From positions 1 to 64,000 of the forward strand of contig JBBAUA010000010.1 of the NCBI GenBank assembly GCA_040398465.1: a DNA stretch of 64,000 nt, in the 5' to 3' direction. The position numbers and the translations under genes were made by a program. A model generated the notes under the pieces. It was not told the DNA's origin. It made no database searches and saw nothing but the letters and a program-made list of their open reading frames with translations. The DNA comes from UBA7672 sp040398465 (lineage in GTDB: Bacteria > Pseudomonadota > Alphaproteobacteria > Caulobacterales > Hyphomonadaceae). Of the stretch, positions 25,934 to 34,194 are shown in pieces. Position 1 is the first letter of the stretch. The number at the start of each line of letters is the position of its first letter.

Positions 25934-26099
25934 TCGACCACACTGGTGCTGCCGCCACAGCCGTGCGCCGGGGGTCACAGATGGCGTTGCGGCGGGATGC
26001 GTTGAACCGGCGCCGCTGACAATTGCCGCAATATGCACCGGGGCGGTTGAACATGTCGCCTGCGACTGATCTGCTGTGCTCCAGCTCGGGGAGGACGAC

Positions 26100-26933
26100 A
26101 TGCAGTTGCGCGTGGATCGCATTGAATCGGACAATGAATCAACGCTTGGTCGGCTATACATCGATGACCGCTTCCAGTGCTGGACGCTGGAGGACCAGTA
26201 TCGCGCCGGGCCGAAGGTGAAGGGCGAGACCCGCATTCCGGCCGGCGTCTACCAGCTCAAGCTGCGCACCGAAGGCGGGTTTCATGCTCAGTACACGGAA
26301 ACCTACCGGACGAAGTTCGGGCCCGATTGGCACAAGGGCATGCTGAACGTCACGGATGTGCCGGGGTTCGAGTTCATCCTGATCCATGTCGGCAACAGCC
26401 ATGACGACACACAGGGCTGCCTCCTTGTTGGCCAGGGCAAGACAAAGGTGGACGGCTTCCACTATGTTTCCGGCAGCCGCCCTGCATATGAGGCGCTGTA
26501 TCCGAAGGTGCGCGATGCGTTGCTGGCGGGAGAGCGGGTGGAAATTGCCTATGTTGATCTTGATCCCGCTGCTCGCCCGGCGCCCGCGGCGATGGAAGAT
26601 GCAACGCTCGTCGTGCTGAGGGAAACCGGGCGTGGGCCGCCGGCTGCCGCGGCATCCGTAGCGCCTGCTGCTGGCTCTGCCGCGTCACCTGCAGGATCGG
26701 GACATTCCGGGGTGGTTGCAGGAACTGCAGCGGCCGCTGGCGCCGCTGTCGTCGCCGTGGGCGCGGCCGAAGTCGCCGGCGGCGATGGCGTCGCGGGCGA
26801 TCTGATGTCGCGGATCGCCGATCCTGACAACGTCCTGAAGATCGTGCTGGTGGGGCTAGGCGTGGTTGTCGTGTTGTGCGCGATCTACTTCATTGTCAGG
26901 AGGGTCAGCGCACGAAAGGCCCAAGGAGCCTGA
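26100..26933 (+). CDS. DUF5675-domain protein with C-terminal membrane anchor
   Basis: A 277-residue protein. The N-terminal DUF5675 domain (about 1-155) has QLRVDRIESDNESTLGRLYI, the segments KGETRIPAGVY and IHVGNSHDDTQGCLLVG, and ends near VSGSRPAYEALYP. The GNSHDDTQGC block looks like an active or metal site (His, Asp, Asp, Cys). Next come an Ala/Pro/Gly-rich linker of about 70 residues and one membrane segment (about 245-268, IVLVGLGVVVVLCAIYFIV) with a basic tail. DUF5675 is common near phage lysis genes and may be cell-wall related. The tail anchor is unusual and there are no phage genes nearby. GGGGAGG lies five bases before the ATG at 26100. Confidence 0.7.
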   Translation: MQLRVDRIESDNESTLGRLYIDDRFQCWTLEDQYRAGPKVKGETRIPAGVYQLKLRTEGGFHAQYTETYRTKFGPDWHKGMLNVTDVPGFEFILIHVGNSHDDTQGCLLVGQGKTKVDGFHYVSGSRPAYEALYPKVRDALLAGERVEIAYVDLDPAARPAPAAMEDATLVVLRETGRGPPAAAASVAPAAGSAASPAGSGHSGVVAGTAAAAGAAVVAVGAAEVAGGDGVAGDLMSRIADPDNVLKIVLVGLGVVVVLCAIYFIVRRVSARKAQGA

Positions 26934-27036
26934 TCGCTGCTCTGCGGCCAGTGTTGCGTGGATGACCGATGCGGCGGTAGGTTTCCGCGTGACGATACGC
27001 TCACCAGCAGAGTGAGGGATCGTGGGAGGGAACTCG

Positions 27037-28056
27037 ATGTCGCTGATGTCTCGAGCGATGCTGGCCGCCCTGGTGCTCGCGGTGTGCGCAGCGCCGGCGA
27101 TGGCGCAGGCGGCGTATCAGCCGCCGCGAACCGCAGGGGGAAAGCCGGACCTGCAAGGCGTATGGAGCTCCGCCACGGCGACGCCGATGGAGCGGCCGAA
27201 GGGCTATCCGCTGGTTATCTCGCGCACGCAGGCGGACGAGATCGAGGGCGGGACGCTGTTCAACCAGCGCATGAAGACGCAGGCGAACTATGTCGATCCG
27301 AACGAGGGCGCGCCGGAGAAGGGCAAGCCCCTGCCGCCGGTTGGCAATTACGATGTGGCCTATACCGACCCGGGATCGCGGGTGACGTCGATTGGCGGCG
27401 AACTGCGCTCGTCCTGGGTGGTGTGGCCGGAGGACGGCAGGATACCGGCGCTGACCGAGGCGGGGAAGAGGCTGCGCGATTCAAGTCCGCGCGCGATCGG
27501 CAATGGGTATGACAATCCGGAAGAGCGCGGGCTGGGCGAACGGTGCGTGCTGATGTCGGGTGGACCGCCGCTGCGATCGGGGCTCTACAACAACAACGCA
27601 AAGATCGTGCAGACGCCCGAGCATGTGATGCTTGTGGTGGAGATGGTGCACGATGTGCGCGTCGCCCGCATCAATGCCGCGCATCGCGTCAATGGCGTCG
27701 AGGCGTGGATGGGTGAGCCTGTCGCGCGTTGGGACGGCGATACGCTGGTGATAGAAACGCGCAACATGCATGCCGAACAGCGCAAGGACCGGACGGTGCT
27801 GAGCCCCACGGGCAGGATCACGGAGCGTTTCACGCGAATCTCGCACGGACAGATGCTCTACCAGTTCGAGATCGATGATCCGGTGACCTATACCAGCGTG
27901 TGGCGCGGCGAGACGGCGTTGAACCGGCTTGACGAGGGCATGTACGAGTATGCCTGCCACGAGGGCAATTACGGGCTCTACAACATCCTTCTCGGCGGAC
28001 GAGAGAACGATGCGCGCGGCGCCGCGCACGCGGGCGGGGAGAGCCGGACTGAATAG
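27037..28056 (+). CDS. Secreted protein of unknown function ('PDLQGVW' family)
   Basis: A 339-residue exported protein. The signal peptide (SRAMLAALVLAVCAAPAMAQ) is followed by GGKPDLQGVWSSATATPMER, an opening shared by a widespread unnamed family in Acidobacteria and Alphaproteobacteria. Later segments ERCVLMSGGPPL, GEPVARWDGDTLVIETRNM, and FEIDDPVTYTSVWRGETAL are also typical. The ending YEYACHEGNYGLYNILLGG is strongly conserved in my memory of the family. It is probably periplasmic and beta-rich. The ATG at 27037 has GGGAGGG six bases upstream; a GTG at 27022 is in frame but overlaps that site. No function is established. Confidence 0.65.
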   Translation: MSLMSRAMLAALVLAVCAAPAMAQAAYQPPRTAGGKPDLQGVWSSATATPMERPKGYPLVISRTQADEIEGGTLFNQRMKTQANYVDPNEGAPEKGKPLPPVGNYDVAYTDPGSRVTSIGGELRSSWVVWPEDGRIPALTEAGKRLRDSSPRAIGNGYDNPEERGLGERCVLMSGGPPLRSGLYNNNAKIVQTPEHVMLVVEMVHDVRVARINAAHRVNGVEAWMGEPVARWDGDTLVIETRNMHAEQRKDRTVLSPTGRITERFTRISHGQMLYQFEIDDPVTYTSVWRGETALNRLDEGMYEYACHEGNYGLYNILLGGRENDARGAAHAGGESRTE

Positions 28057-28064
28057 ACGTTCTC

Positions 28065-28859
28065 TCAGTCGCCTGTAAATTCCGGATCACGGCCTTGGAG
28101 AAAAGATGCGACGCCCTCCGCGTAGTCGTCCGAGTGCTGCATCAGCGCGAAGGCCTCAAGGTCGCGGTGTGACGTCGCTTGTGACAGGGCGAGAGCGGCG
28201 ACGTTCACGTCGCGCTTGACCATCTTTAGCGCGGTGGGCGGCAGGGCGGCGGCAGCTTCCGCAAATTCCATCGCGCGGGTGAGGGCCTGACCGTCGTCTG
28301 CGATGGTGTCGGCGAGGCCCCAGTTCAGCGCGGTGTCAGCGTCCACCTTCTCGCACAAGGCTGCGAGCCGCTTGGCGCGTGCGGGTCCGACCAGTGCTGT
28401 GATGCGCGGGATCGAGCCCCAGCTCATGTTCATGCCGCGTGCGACTTCCGGGATGTAGACGCGCGCCGACTTCGCCATCACGCGCAGGTCGCATGCGACC
28501 GCAAGGGCCGCGCCGCCGCCGACGCACCAGCCTTCGATCGCCATGACGGTGATGGCGTCGATCTTCTCCCACGCCTCGCACATGTCGGGTCCGGCGCGGA
28601 GGGCAATACGGCGCTCTGACAATCCCTTGTCCTGCTGGCCGGCGCGCGCAGGGTCCTTGAGGTCGGCGCCGAGCGAAAAGTTGCGGGAGTTGCCGGTGAG
28701 TATGACGGCGGAAATGTCGGGGCAGGCGTGAAACTGGCGCGCGACCTCGGTCAGCTGGCGCAAGGCTTCAATCGACAGAGCGTTCGCCTTGTCGCCGCGA
28801 TCAAACCGCACGGTGGCGATCCGGTCGGTGGTTTCAACCGTGATGAAGCTGTCCGCCAA
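28065..28859 (-). CDS. Enoyl-CoA hydratase/isomerase family protein
   Basis: A 264-residue crotonase-fold enzyme. It has the acyl-CoA/oxyanion segments SRNFSLGADLKD and EGWCVGGGAALAVACDLRVM, where two backbone NH groups stabilise the thioester enolate. The glutamate region reads GMNMSWGSIPRITALVGPAR, so the second catalytic acid of true hydratases may be absent and an isomerase or hydrolase role is possible. The start is taken as TTG at 28859 because GGGAG lies about eight bases before it and the family length is about 260. An upstream ATG at 28928 would add 23 residues. It converges on the PDLQGVW gene. Confidence 0.78.
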   Translation of the reverse strand: MADSFITVETTDRIATVRFDRGDKANALSIEALRQLTEVARQFHACPDISAVILTGNSRNFSLGADLKDPARAGQQDKGLSERRIALRAGPDMCEAWEKIDAITVMAIEGWCVGGGAALAVACDLRVMAKSARVYIPEVARGMNMSWGSIPRITALVGPARAKRLAALCEKVDADTALNWGLADTIADDGQALTRAMEFAEAAAALPPTALKMVKRDVNVAALALSQATSHRDLEAFALMQHSDDYAEGVASFLQGRDPEFTGD

Positions 28860-28929
28860 AATGCATGCTCCCGCTTGTGGTGGGAGTATGGGCCTATCCA
28901 TTTGCTGCGTCCACGACACGTTTCCCAAA

Positions 28930-29334
28930 TCAGATAGAACGACGGCTCAGGTCTGAAAGACGCGCGCCGCCATCATCGTCGTCGATGTGGTCGGCGGGGT
29001 CATCGTCGTCGCTGCGGCTATCGGGATCCATCCCGGTAGATTCCAGAACGCTTTCGCTTTCCTGTGGGTTGGACAGCAACGCGATGCGATCCCCCAGTTG
29101 CCCGAGTATCCCGGACATGTCGCGCATGTAGTCGCTCGCACGGCGAGTGCGGATTTCGGCCAGCAGACCCATCAACTGCTCGCGGCGATCCGCGACGCCT
29201 ATGGTCGTATCGAACGCGACGTCGTCGATATCATCGGTTGTCAGCTCCTGCGAAATGCCTGGCATGTCGTCATCGCCCCCTATCTCGAAGTCGATCGGGC
29301 GCACGTCTTCGGCGTGGTGTTGCTCGCGCGACAT
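28930..29334 (-). CDS. Small acidic protein of unknown function
   Basis: A 134-residue very acidic protein with runs of Asp (GGDDDMPG, SRSDDDDPADHIDDDDGG). The only ordered part is a likely helix, RREQLMGLLAEIRTRRASDY followed by MRDMSGILGQLGDRIALL. I do not recognise it. Its ATG overlaps the stop of the upstream baeRF-type gene (TGATG), so the two are almost certainly co-translated and may be partners. Confidence 0.6.
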   Translation of the reverse strand: MSREQHHAEDVRPIDFEIGGDDDMPGISQELTTDDIDDVAFDTTIGVADRREQLMGLLAEIRTRRASDYMRDMSGILGQLGDRIALLSNPQESESVLESTGMDPDSRSDDDDPADHIDDDDGGARLSDLSRRSI

Positions 29335-29801
29335 CAGTTCAGCTCCTTCCCGGGTTTTCCGATAATGTTCCGCTCGATCTCCAGCGGCGGCATGTTGGTG
29401 AGGTCTTTCGAAATTTCCGCGACGACCTTGTCGGAGACTTCCTTGTGCATGGCCTTGCGCAGGTCGCCCATGATCATGGGCGGGGCGGCAATCACGAGTT
29501 GCGCGTAGTCGCCACGGTGCGCCGCCGTGTAGAGCACGTCGGCGATCTGCTTGGCGAAGCGGTGCTTCTCCAGTTTGTGCCAGTTCGTTTCCTGCATGGC
29601 GCTGCGGTGTGTGCCCATGGAGGAGTATGTCCGGCCGGGGCGGTCCGTGCCCTGTTCGCCGGTACGCGGGTTGTCTTGCTCCATCACTTCGATGATCTGG
29701 AGGTCGGGGTTTGTGGCGTCGCCTTCGTTGCGGAAGAACAGCGCCTTTTCGCCATCGCCGACCATGACCCACGCATTGTGTTCGATTGATACGCCAGTCA
29801 T
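29334..29801 (-). CDS. Host-attachment family protein (baeRF_family12-like)
   Basis: A 155-residue protein of the bacterial 'host attachment' family, related to the eRF1 middle domain. Conserved segments are IEHNAWVMVGDGEKALFFRN, EQDNPRTGEQGTDRPGRTY and NWHKLEKHRFAKQIADVLY, and it ends LRKAMHKEVSDKVVAEISKD. The family name comes from plant-attachment phenotypes, but relatives of eRF1 suggest a ribosome-linked role; neither is shown here. The start at 29801 has CGGAGA just upstream, and the longer open frame to 30095 is antisense to the thiolase. A second member lies at 32309-32764. Confidence 0.78.
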   Translation of the reverse strand: MTGVSIEHNAWVMVGDGEKALFFRNEGDATNPDLQIIEVMEQDNPRTGEQGTDRPGRTYSSMGTHRSAMQETNWHKLEKHRFAKQIADVLYTAAHRGDYAQLVIAAPPMIMGDLRKAMHKEVSDKVVAEISKDLTNMPPLEIERNIIGKPGKELN

Positions 29802-29955
29802 CCGATTCTCCGGGAAAGAGGGCTGCAGTTGCCCAACGGGCAGGGCCGTACCTCGTTCCGCAGATGGGCCGCCAAACCGTCCCTGACGGCAGCTTGACGC
29901 GGCGGGGGCGGAGGAAGATTGTGCGCCGCACATAACATCAGGAAGGATTTGCCCC

Positions 29956-31137
29956 ATGAGCGCATCGGATCCCGTGGTCATCGTCGGCATGTCGCGCACG
30001 CCAATGGGCGCGATGCTGGGCGAGTTGGCCGGCTTTTCGGCCAACGAGCTGGGCGCCTTGGCCATCAAGGGCGCCGTCGCCGAGGCCGGGATCAAGGGAG
30101 AAGACGTCGAACTGGTCTATATGGGTAACTGCCTGCCTGCCGGACAGGGTCAGGCGCCCGCGCGTCAGGCCGGCATCAAGTCGGGCCTCCCGAAAGGCGC
30201 CGAAGCCACGACGGTCAACAAGATGTGCGGCTCTGGCATGCAGGCGGCCGTGATGGGCCGCAATGCGCTGTTGGCCGGTGAGGCGACGGTTGTCGTGGCG
30301 GGCGGCATGGAGAGCATGACGAACGCGCCGCACCTCGTTGACCTTCGCAAGGGCCACAAGTATGGCGCGGCCAGCCTGCGCGATCATATGGCGACGGATG
30401 GCCTCGAGGACGCCTACGGCGGCGGCGCGATGGGCAACTATGCCGACATGATCGCCAAGGAGTACCAGTTCACGCGCGAACAGCAGGATGCCTACGCGCT
30501 TGAGACGCTGAGCCGCGCGCAGAGCGCCACGAAGGAAGGCCGCTTCAAGCGCGAGATCACGCCGGTCGTAGTGAAGGGCAAGAAGGGCGACGTCACGATC
30601 GACACGGACGAACTGCCGCGCCAGGCGATGCCGGAAAAGATTCCGACCCTGCGTCCCGCCTTCTCGAAGGACGGTACGGTGACTGCGGCGAACGCGTCCG
30701 GCATTTCGGATGGCGCCGCCGCTCTGGTTCTCATGCGCGCGTCGGAAGCGAAGAAGCGCGGGCTGAAGCCGCTGGCGACAATCGTGGCGAGCGGCGCGCA
30801 TAGCCACGAGCCGGCCTATTTCACGACGGCCCCGGTGCCCGCAATGAAGAAGGCGCTCGAAAAGGCCGGCTGGCAGGCGTCTGATGTCGATCTCTGGGAG
30901 ATCAACGAGGCGTTCGCGGTCGTGCCGATGATCGCGATGAAAGAACTCGGCATCAGCCATGACAAGGTAAATGTGAATGGCGGGGCCTGCGCGCTAGGCC
31001 ACCCGATCGGCGCTTCGGGCGCGCGGGTGCTGGTGACGCTGATCAACGCGCTTGAGCAGAAGGGCAAGAAACGCGGCATGGCCGCCCTCTGCATCGGCGG
31101 CGGCGAGGGAATCGCCATGGCGATCGAGCGGGCCTGA
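29956..31137 (+). CDS. Acetyl-CoA acetyltransferase (thiolase)
   Basis: A 393-residue biosynthetic-type thiolase that joins or splits acyl-CoA units. The nucleophilic Cys lies in VNKMCGSGMQAAVMG. The NEAF motif is in LWEINEAFAVVPM, the His in NGGACALGHPIGASGARVL, and the second catalytic Cys in AALCIGGGEGIAMAIE. An AAGGA site lies before the ATG. ridA follows after two bases, so they form one unit. Likely pathways are acetoacetyl-CoA formation or branched-chain or fatty-acid breakdown. Length and motifs are normal. Confidence 0.92.
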   Translation: MSASDPVVIVGMSRTPMGAMLGELAGFSANELGALAIKGAVAEAGIKGEDVELVYMGNCLPAGQGQAPARQAGIKSGLPKGAEATTVNKMCGSGMQAAVMGRNALLAGEATVVVAGGMESMTNAPHLVDLRKGHKYGAASLRDHMATDGLEDAYGGGAMGNYADMIAKEYQFTREQQDAYALETLSRAQSATKEGRFKREITPVVVKGKKGDVTIDTDELPRQAMPEKIPTLRPAFSKDGTVTAANASGISDGAAALVLMRASEAKKRGLKPLATIVASGAHSHEPAYFTTAPVPAMKKALEKAGWQASDVDLWEINEAFAVVPMIAMKELGISHDKVNVNGGACALGHPIGASGARVLVTLINALEQKGKKRGMAALCIGGGEGIAMAIERA

Positions 31138-31139
31138 TC

Positions 31140-31529
31140 ATGGCCGGAGATATGATGAAAGTCCCCAGCGGATCGAAGCTGGGGCTCGGTTTCTCGCGCG
31201 CCGTGCGTGTGGGCGACATGGTATTCGTTTCAGGCTGCGCGCCGATCGCACCGGATGGCGGCGTGGCGGCCCCGGGCGACGTGAAGGCGCAGACAATGCG
31301 CTGCCTCGAAATCATCGAGGGCGCGCTGGTGCAGGCTGGCGCGGACATCAAGGACGTGGTGCGCACGCGCGTGTTCCTGACCGACATGAGCCGCTGGAAG
31401 GAAGCCGGCGAGGCGCATGGCGAGGTGTTCAAGGATATCGAACCCGCAACGTCTTTCCTCGGCACCAGTGCGCTGATCAATTCAGGTTGGCTGGTCGAGG
31501 TCGAGGCGGACGCGGTGGTGACTCGATAG
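31140..31529 (+). CDS. RidA family protein
   Basis: A 129-residue RidA/YjgF-fold protein. It has VGDMVFVSGCAPIAPDGG, the helical part KAQTMRCLEIIEGALVQAGA and the strand VVRTRVFLTDMSRWKEAGEA. True RidA deaminases carry an Arg near VVRTRVFLTD that binds the imine carboxylate; that Arg is present. RidA proteins remove reactive 2-aminoacrylate-type imines, though some members have other roles. Its start is two bases after the thiolase stop, so it is co-transcribed. Confidence 0.85.
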   Translation: MAGDMMKVPSGSKLGLGFSRAVRVGDMVFVSGCAPIAPDGGVAAPGDVKAQTMRCLEIIEGALVQAGADIKDVVRTRVFLTDMSRWKEAGEAHGEVFKDIEPATSFLGTSALINSGWLVEVEADAVVTR

Positions 31530-31680
31530 CTGTAGATTTCCTGAGCTGCAGACTGGCCTTGCGGCGCTGGACGGGTCGGGCATGTTCGTGGGAACCGGGG
31601 GGCCGGAATCGGTTGGAGTGTGAGGACATGATCCGGTTTGCTGCCCCCGCGGCGCTGGCCTTGCCGCAGAAAACCGCCCC

Positions 31681-32184
31681 GTGATCGCCATTCTTGATGC
31701 CGCATATGCGGGGGAAGCCTCGGTGGCCGCTTGCCTGACGGCGGACGACTGGACGTCGCCCGCGCCGATCGCGGAGTTCACGCATCGCGCAGGCCGCGCC
31801 GAAGAGTACGCCCCCGGCGAATTCCACCGGCGCGAATTGCCGCTGATCATGTCCGTCCTGGCCATGCTGCCCGAGCGGCCGCGTATCCTGGTGATCGACG
31901 GTTATGTCTGGCTCGATACCGACGGTCGCAAGGGCCTCGGCGCGCACCTGTTCGAGGCGCTGCGTGGACGTACCGCCGTTGTCGGCGTGGCCAAGTCGCG
32001 CTTTGCTGGAGCCGAGCAGTGGGTGGAGCAGGTCACGCGCGGCGACAGCACGAGCCCGCTCTGGGTGACGTGCGCCGGTGTCACGCTTAGCGAGGCGGTA
32101 TCGGGCGTGAAGCGGATGCATGGCGCGCATCGCATCCCGACGCTGGTGGGCCGTGTCGACCAACTGGCCCGCAAGACGCTCTGA
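31681..32184 (+). CDS. Endonuclease V-like protein
   Basis: A 167-residue protein that resembles deoxyinosine-specific endonuclease V. It has an N-terminal Asp in ILDAAY, EYAPGEFHRRELPL with a Glu in the REL element, and VIDGYVWLDTDGRKGLGAHL with the DG Asp. TAVVGVAKSRFAG follows, as in the GVAKS element of the family. Endonuclease V cuts DNA or RNA next to inosine. The protein is shorter than the usual 220 residues, lacking part of the N-terminus. The start is GTG, the only start codon after the upstream stop, and has no clear ribosome-binding site. It lies about 150 bases after ridA. Confidence 0.72.
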   Translation: MIAILDAAYAGEASVAACLTADDWTSPAPIAEFTHRAGRAEEYAPGEFHRRELPLIMSVLAMLPERPRILVIDGYVWLDTDGRKGLGAHLFEALRGRTAVVGVAKSRFAGAEQWVEQVTRGDSTSPLWVTCAGVTLSEAVSGVKRMHGAHRIPTLVGRVDQLARKTL

Positions 32185-32308
32185 AGGAAGTTCGCCGATC
32201 AGAGCGCGGCCCGCTTGACGCAACTCAAGTTGACCGGACGGCGTTACTCTAGGCTGCGCATGTGTGCGGCCTCTGCGCGGGGCCGCCTCGCAGCCGGAAG
32301 GTATTCCA

Positions 32309-32764
32309 ATGATCGTCGAACACGGAACTCTGGTCGTCGCGGCCGACGGCGGCGGCGCGGTCGTCTATCGAAATGCCAGCAATGATGGATCCGTCAGGCT
32401 GGAAATGCTCGAAATCCACGATGCCGACAGCAAGTCGTTCACGCAGGACGGTGGCGCAGGCGCCAACTATGCCGAGCCCGCCGGCGGAAAAACGGCCTTG
32501 GCCGGGCACGACTATCATGAACAGGGCGAGCGCCGGTTCGCCACCCGCCTCGCAACACGCCTCGACGAACTGGTTGGCCGGCACAAGGGCGGCAAGGACG
32601 CTCTCGGGATCGTGCTGTTCGCCTCGCCGCGGTTTCTGGGGGCAATTCGCGGCGACTATTCCGCGAGACTCAAGTCCGCAATCAGGGCCGAAGTTGGCAA
32701 GGATCTCCGCGAGGCGCCGCCGAAGCAGATCGAGCACGCGCTCGCCAACATGGCTGGTCGCTGA
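32309..32764 (+). CDS. Second host-attachment (baeRF-like) family protein
   Basis: A 151-residue paralogue of the protein at 29334-29801. It has VEHGTLVVAADGGGAVVYRN, HDYHEQGERRFATRLATRLD and LGIVLFASPRFLGAIRGDY, ending SAIRAEVGKDLREAPPKQIE. The conserved GTDRPGR-like segment of the first copy is replaced, so the two may differ in function. GGAAGG lies seven bases before the ATG. It is monocistronic between endonuclease V-like and alcohol dehydrogenase genes. Confidence 0.7.
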   Translation: MIVEHGTLVVAADGGGAVVYRNASNDGSVRLEMLEIHDADSKSFTQDGGAGANYAEPAGGKTALAGHDYHEQGERRFATRLATRLDELVGRHKGGKDALGIVLFASPRFLGAIRGDYSARLKSAIRAEVGKDLREAPPKQIEHALANMAGR

Positions 32765-32851
32765 ACACGTCTGAAGTGGTCGCTTGCGGTCGCTCGCCTG
32801 CAGGATAGTCTGTCCGAGCCAGCGCATGAGACGCTGCCCCGGGAGACCTTC

Positions 32852-33904
32852 ATGCACAGCTACGATGTCTGCGAATGTGGCGCGCCATTGCAGCGAACGG
32901 AGCGCGCGACGCCTACGCCCGTGGGCTCGGAAATCGTGCTGCGCGTCATCGCGGCTGGCGTCTGCCATTCCGACCTGCATATCTGGGACGGCTATTACGA
33001 CATCGGCGGCGGGCAAAAGCTCAAGCTGCAGGATCGCGGCGTGAAACTTCCGCTGACGATGGGCCACGAAAACGTCGGCGAGGTTGTCGCTACCGGGCCT
33101 GACGTCACAGGGGTCAGCGTCGGCGACGTGCGGCTGGTGCATCCATGGATGGGATGCGGTCAGTGTGTCGTCTGCCGGCGCGGCGAGGAAAATCTTTGCG
33201 TGAAGCCGTGCAGCGTGGGCATCCACCGAGGCGGCGGGTTCGCGACGCACCTGATCGTGCCGCACGCGCGTTACCTGTTCGGCATTGGCGGCCTGTCACC
33301 CGAGCGCGCAGCGCCGTTGGCGTGTTCGGGCGTGACTGCCTATGGCGCGCTGAAGAAGGTCAGCGACACGCTGGCCGACGAGCCGGTGGTGATGATCGGC
33401 GCCGGCGGCGTCGGCCTGATGGCGCTGGCGTTGCACAAGAAGATGGGCGGCAAGTCTGCGATTGTCGTCGATATCGATCCGGCTAAGCGCGAGGCGGCGC
33501 TGAAAGCTGGCGCAGCGCACGTCATCGATGGCGCAGCGAAGGACGTGGTCGATCAGTTGCGGACGGCGACGGGCGGCGGCGCGTGGGCCGTGATCGATTT
33601 CGTCGGCGCGGGGCCAACCGTGAAGCTGGGCGTCGATGCAACGATCAAGGGCGGCAAGGTGATTGTCGTCGGCCTCTATGGCGGCGACGTCGTCGTACCA
33701 ACGCCGTTCTTCCCGATGAAGGCTCTGACGATTCAGGGCAGCTATGTCGGCAGCCTGAACGAGATCGCCGAACTGCTGGACCTCGTGAACAGCAAGGGCG
33801 CGCCGGACGTGCCGGTGGCGACGCGGCCGCTAGACCAGGTGAACGCTGCGCTGAACGATTTGCGCGCCGGCAAGGTGATCGGGCGCTTGGTCGTGACGCC
33901 CTAG
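32852..33904 (+). CDS. Zinc-dependent alcohol dehydrogenase
   Basis: A 350-residue medium-chain dehydrogenase. Catalytic zinc ligands are the Cys in AAGVCHSDLH and the His in TMGHENVGEVV. The structural zinc lobe CGQCVVCRRGEENLCVKPC has the four Cys. The cofactor-binding loop GAGGVGLMALALHKKMG, followed by an acidic residue in IVVDIDPAKRE, points to NAD(H). It belongs to the AdhP/general alcohol dehydrogenase branch and would oxidise primary alcohols or aromatic alcohols. It is alone on its strand in this stretch. Confidence 0.88.
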   Translation: MHSYDVCECGAPLQRTERATPTPVGSEIVLRVIAAGVCHSDLHIWDGYYDIGGGQKLKLQDRGVKLPLTMGHENVGEVVATGPDVTGVSVGDVRLVHPWMGCGQCVVCRRGEENLCVKPCSVGIHRGGGFATHLIVPHARYLFGIGGLSPERAAPLACSGVTAYGALKKVSDTLADEPVVMIGAGGVGLMALALHKKMGGKSAIVVDIDPAKREAALKAGAAHVIDGAAKDVVDQLRTATGGGAWAVIDFVGAGPTVKLGVDATIKGGKVIVVGLYGGDVVVPTPFFPMKALTIQGSYVGSLNEIAELLDLVNSKGAPDVPVATRPLDQVNAALNDLRAGKVIGRLVVTP

Positions 33905-34117
33905 CTAGTCTCCGTCCTGCGGCGGACCCATATCGTGACCCACGTCCCTCCCACTATCCCGGTAAGTGTCGCGCGTGGGGCCCGCGATACGGACAATGCC
34001 GCCTATGAGGAAGGCGATGCCGCCAATGGCAGCGGTCCAGCCTTTGTTTTGGAGCAAACCATTCCAAGCGCCGCCGCCGCCTGCGAGCATCAGCGAAAGC
34101 TGCAGGGGTCTGCGCAT
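33905..34117 (-). CDS. Possible small membrane protein
   Basis: A 70-residue open frame with one hydrophobic segment (about 27-47, GWTAAIGGIAFLIGGIVRIAG) and a polar, Asp/Arg-rich tail ending MGPPQDGD. It is convergent with the alcohol dehydrogenase and ends one base after that gene. There is no strong ribosome-binding site, and an ATG nine codons in is an alternative start. Composition looks more like a real protein than the shadow frames around it. Confidence 0.4.
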   Translation of the reverse strand: MRRPLQLSLMLAGGGGAWNGLLQNKGWTAAIGGIAFLIGGIVRIAGPTRDTYRDSGRDVGHDMGPPQDGD

Positions 34118-34194
34118 GAAGCGGTGCTACGATTTAACGCGCGTGCGAGGCAACAGGCTGGCATAGCTGAACGCATAAGAGCATAACTTCCGAC

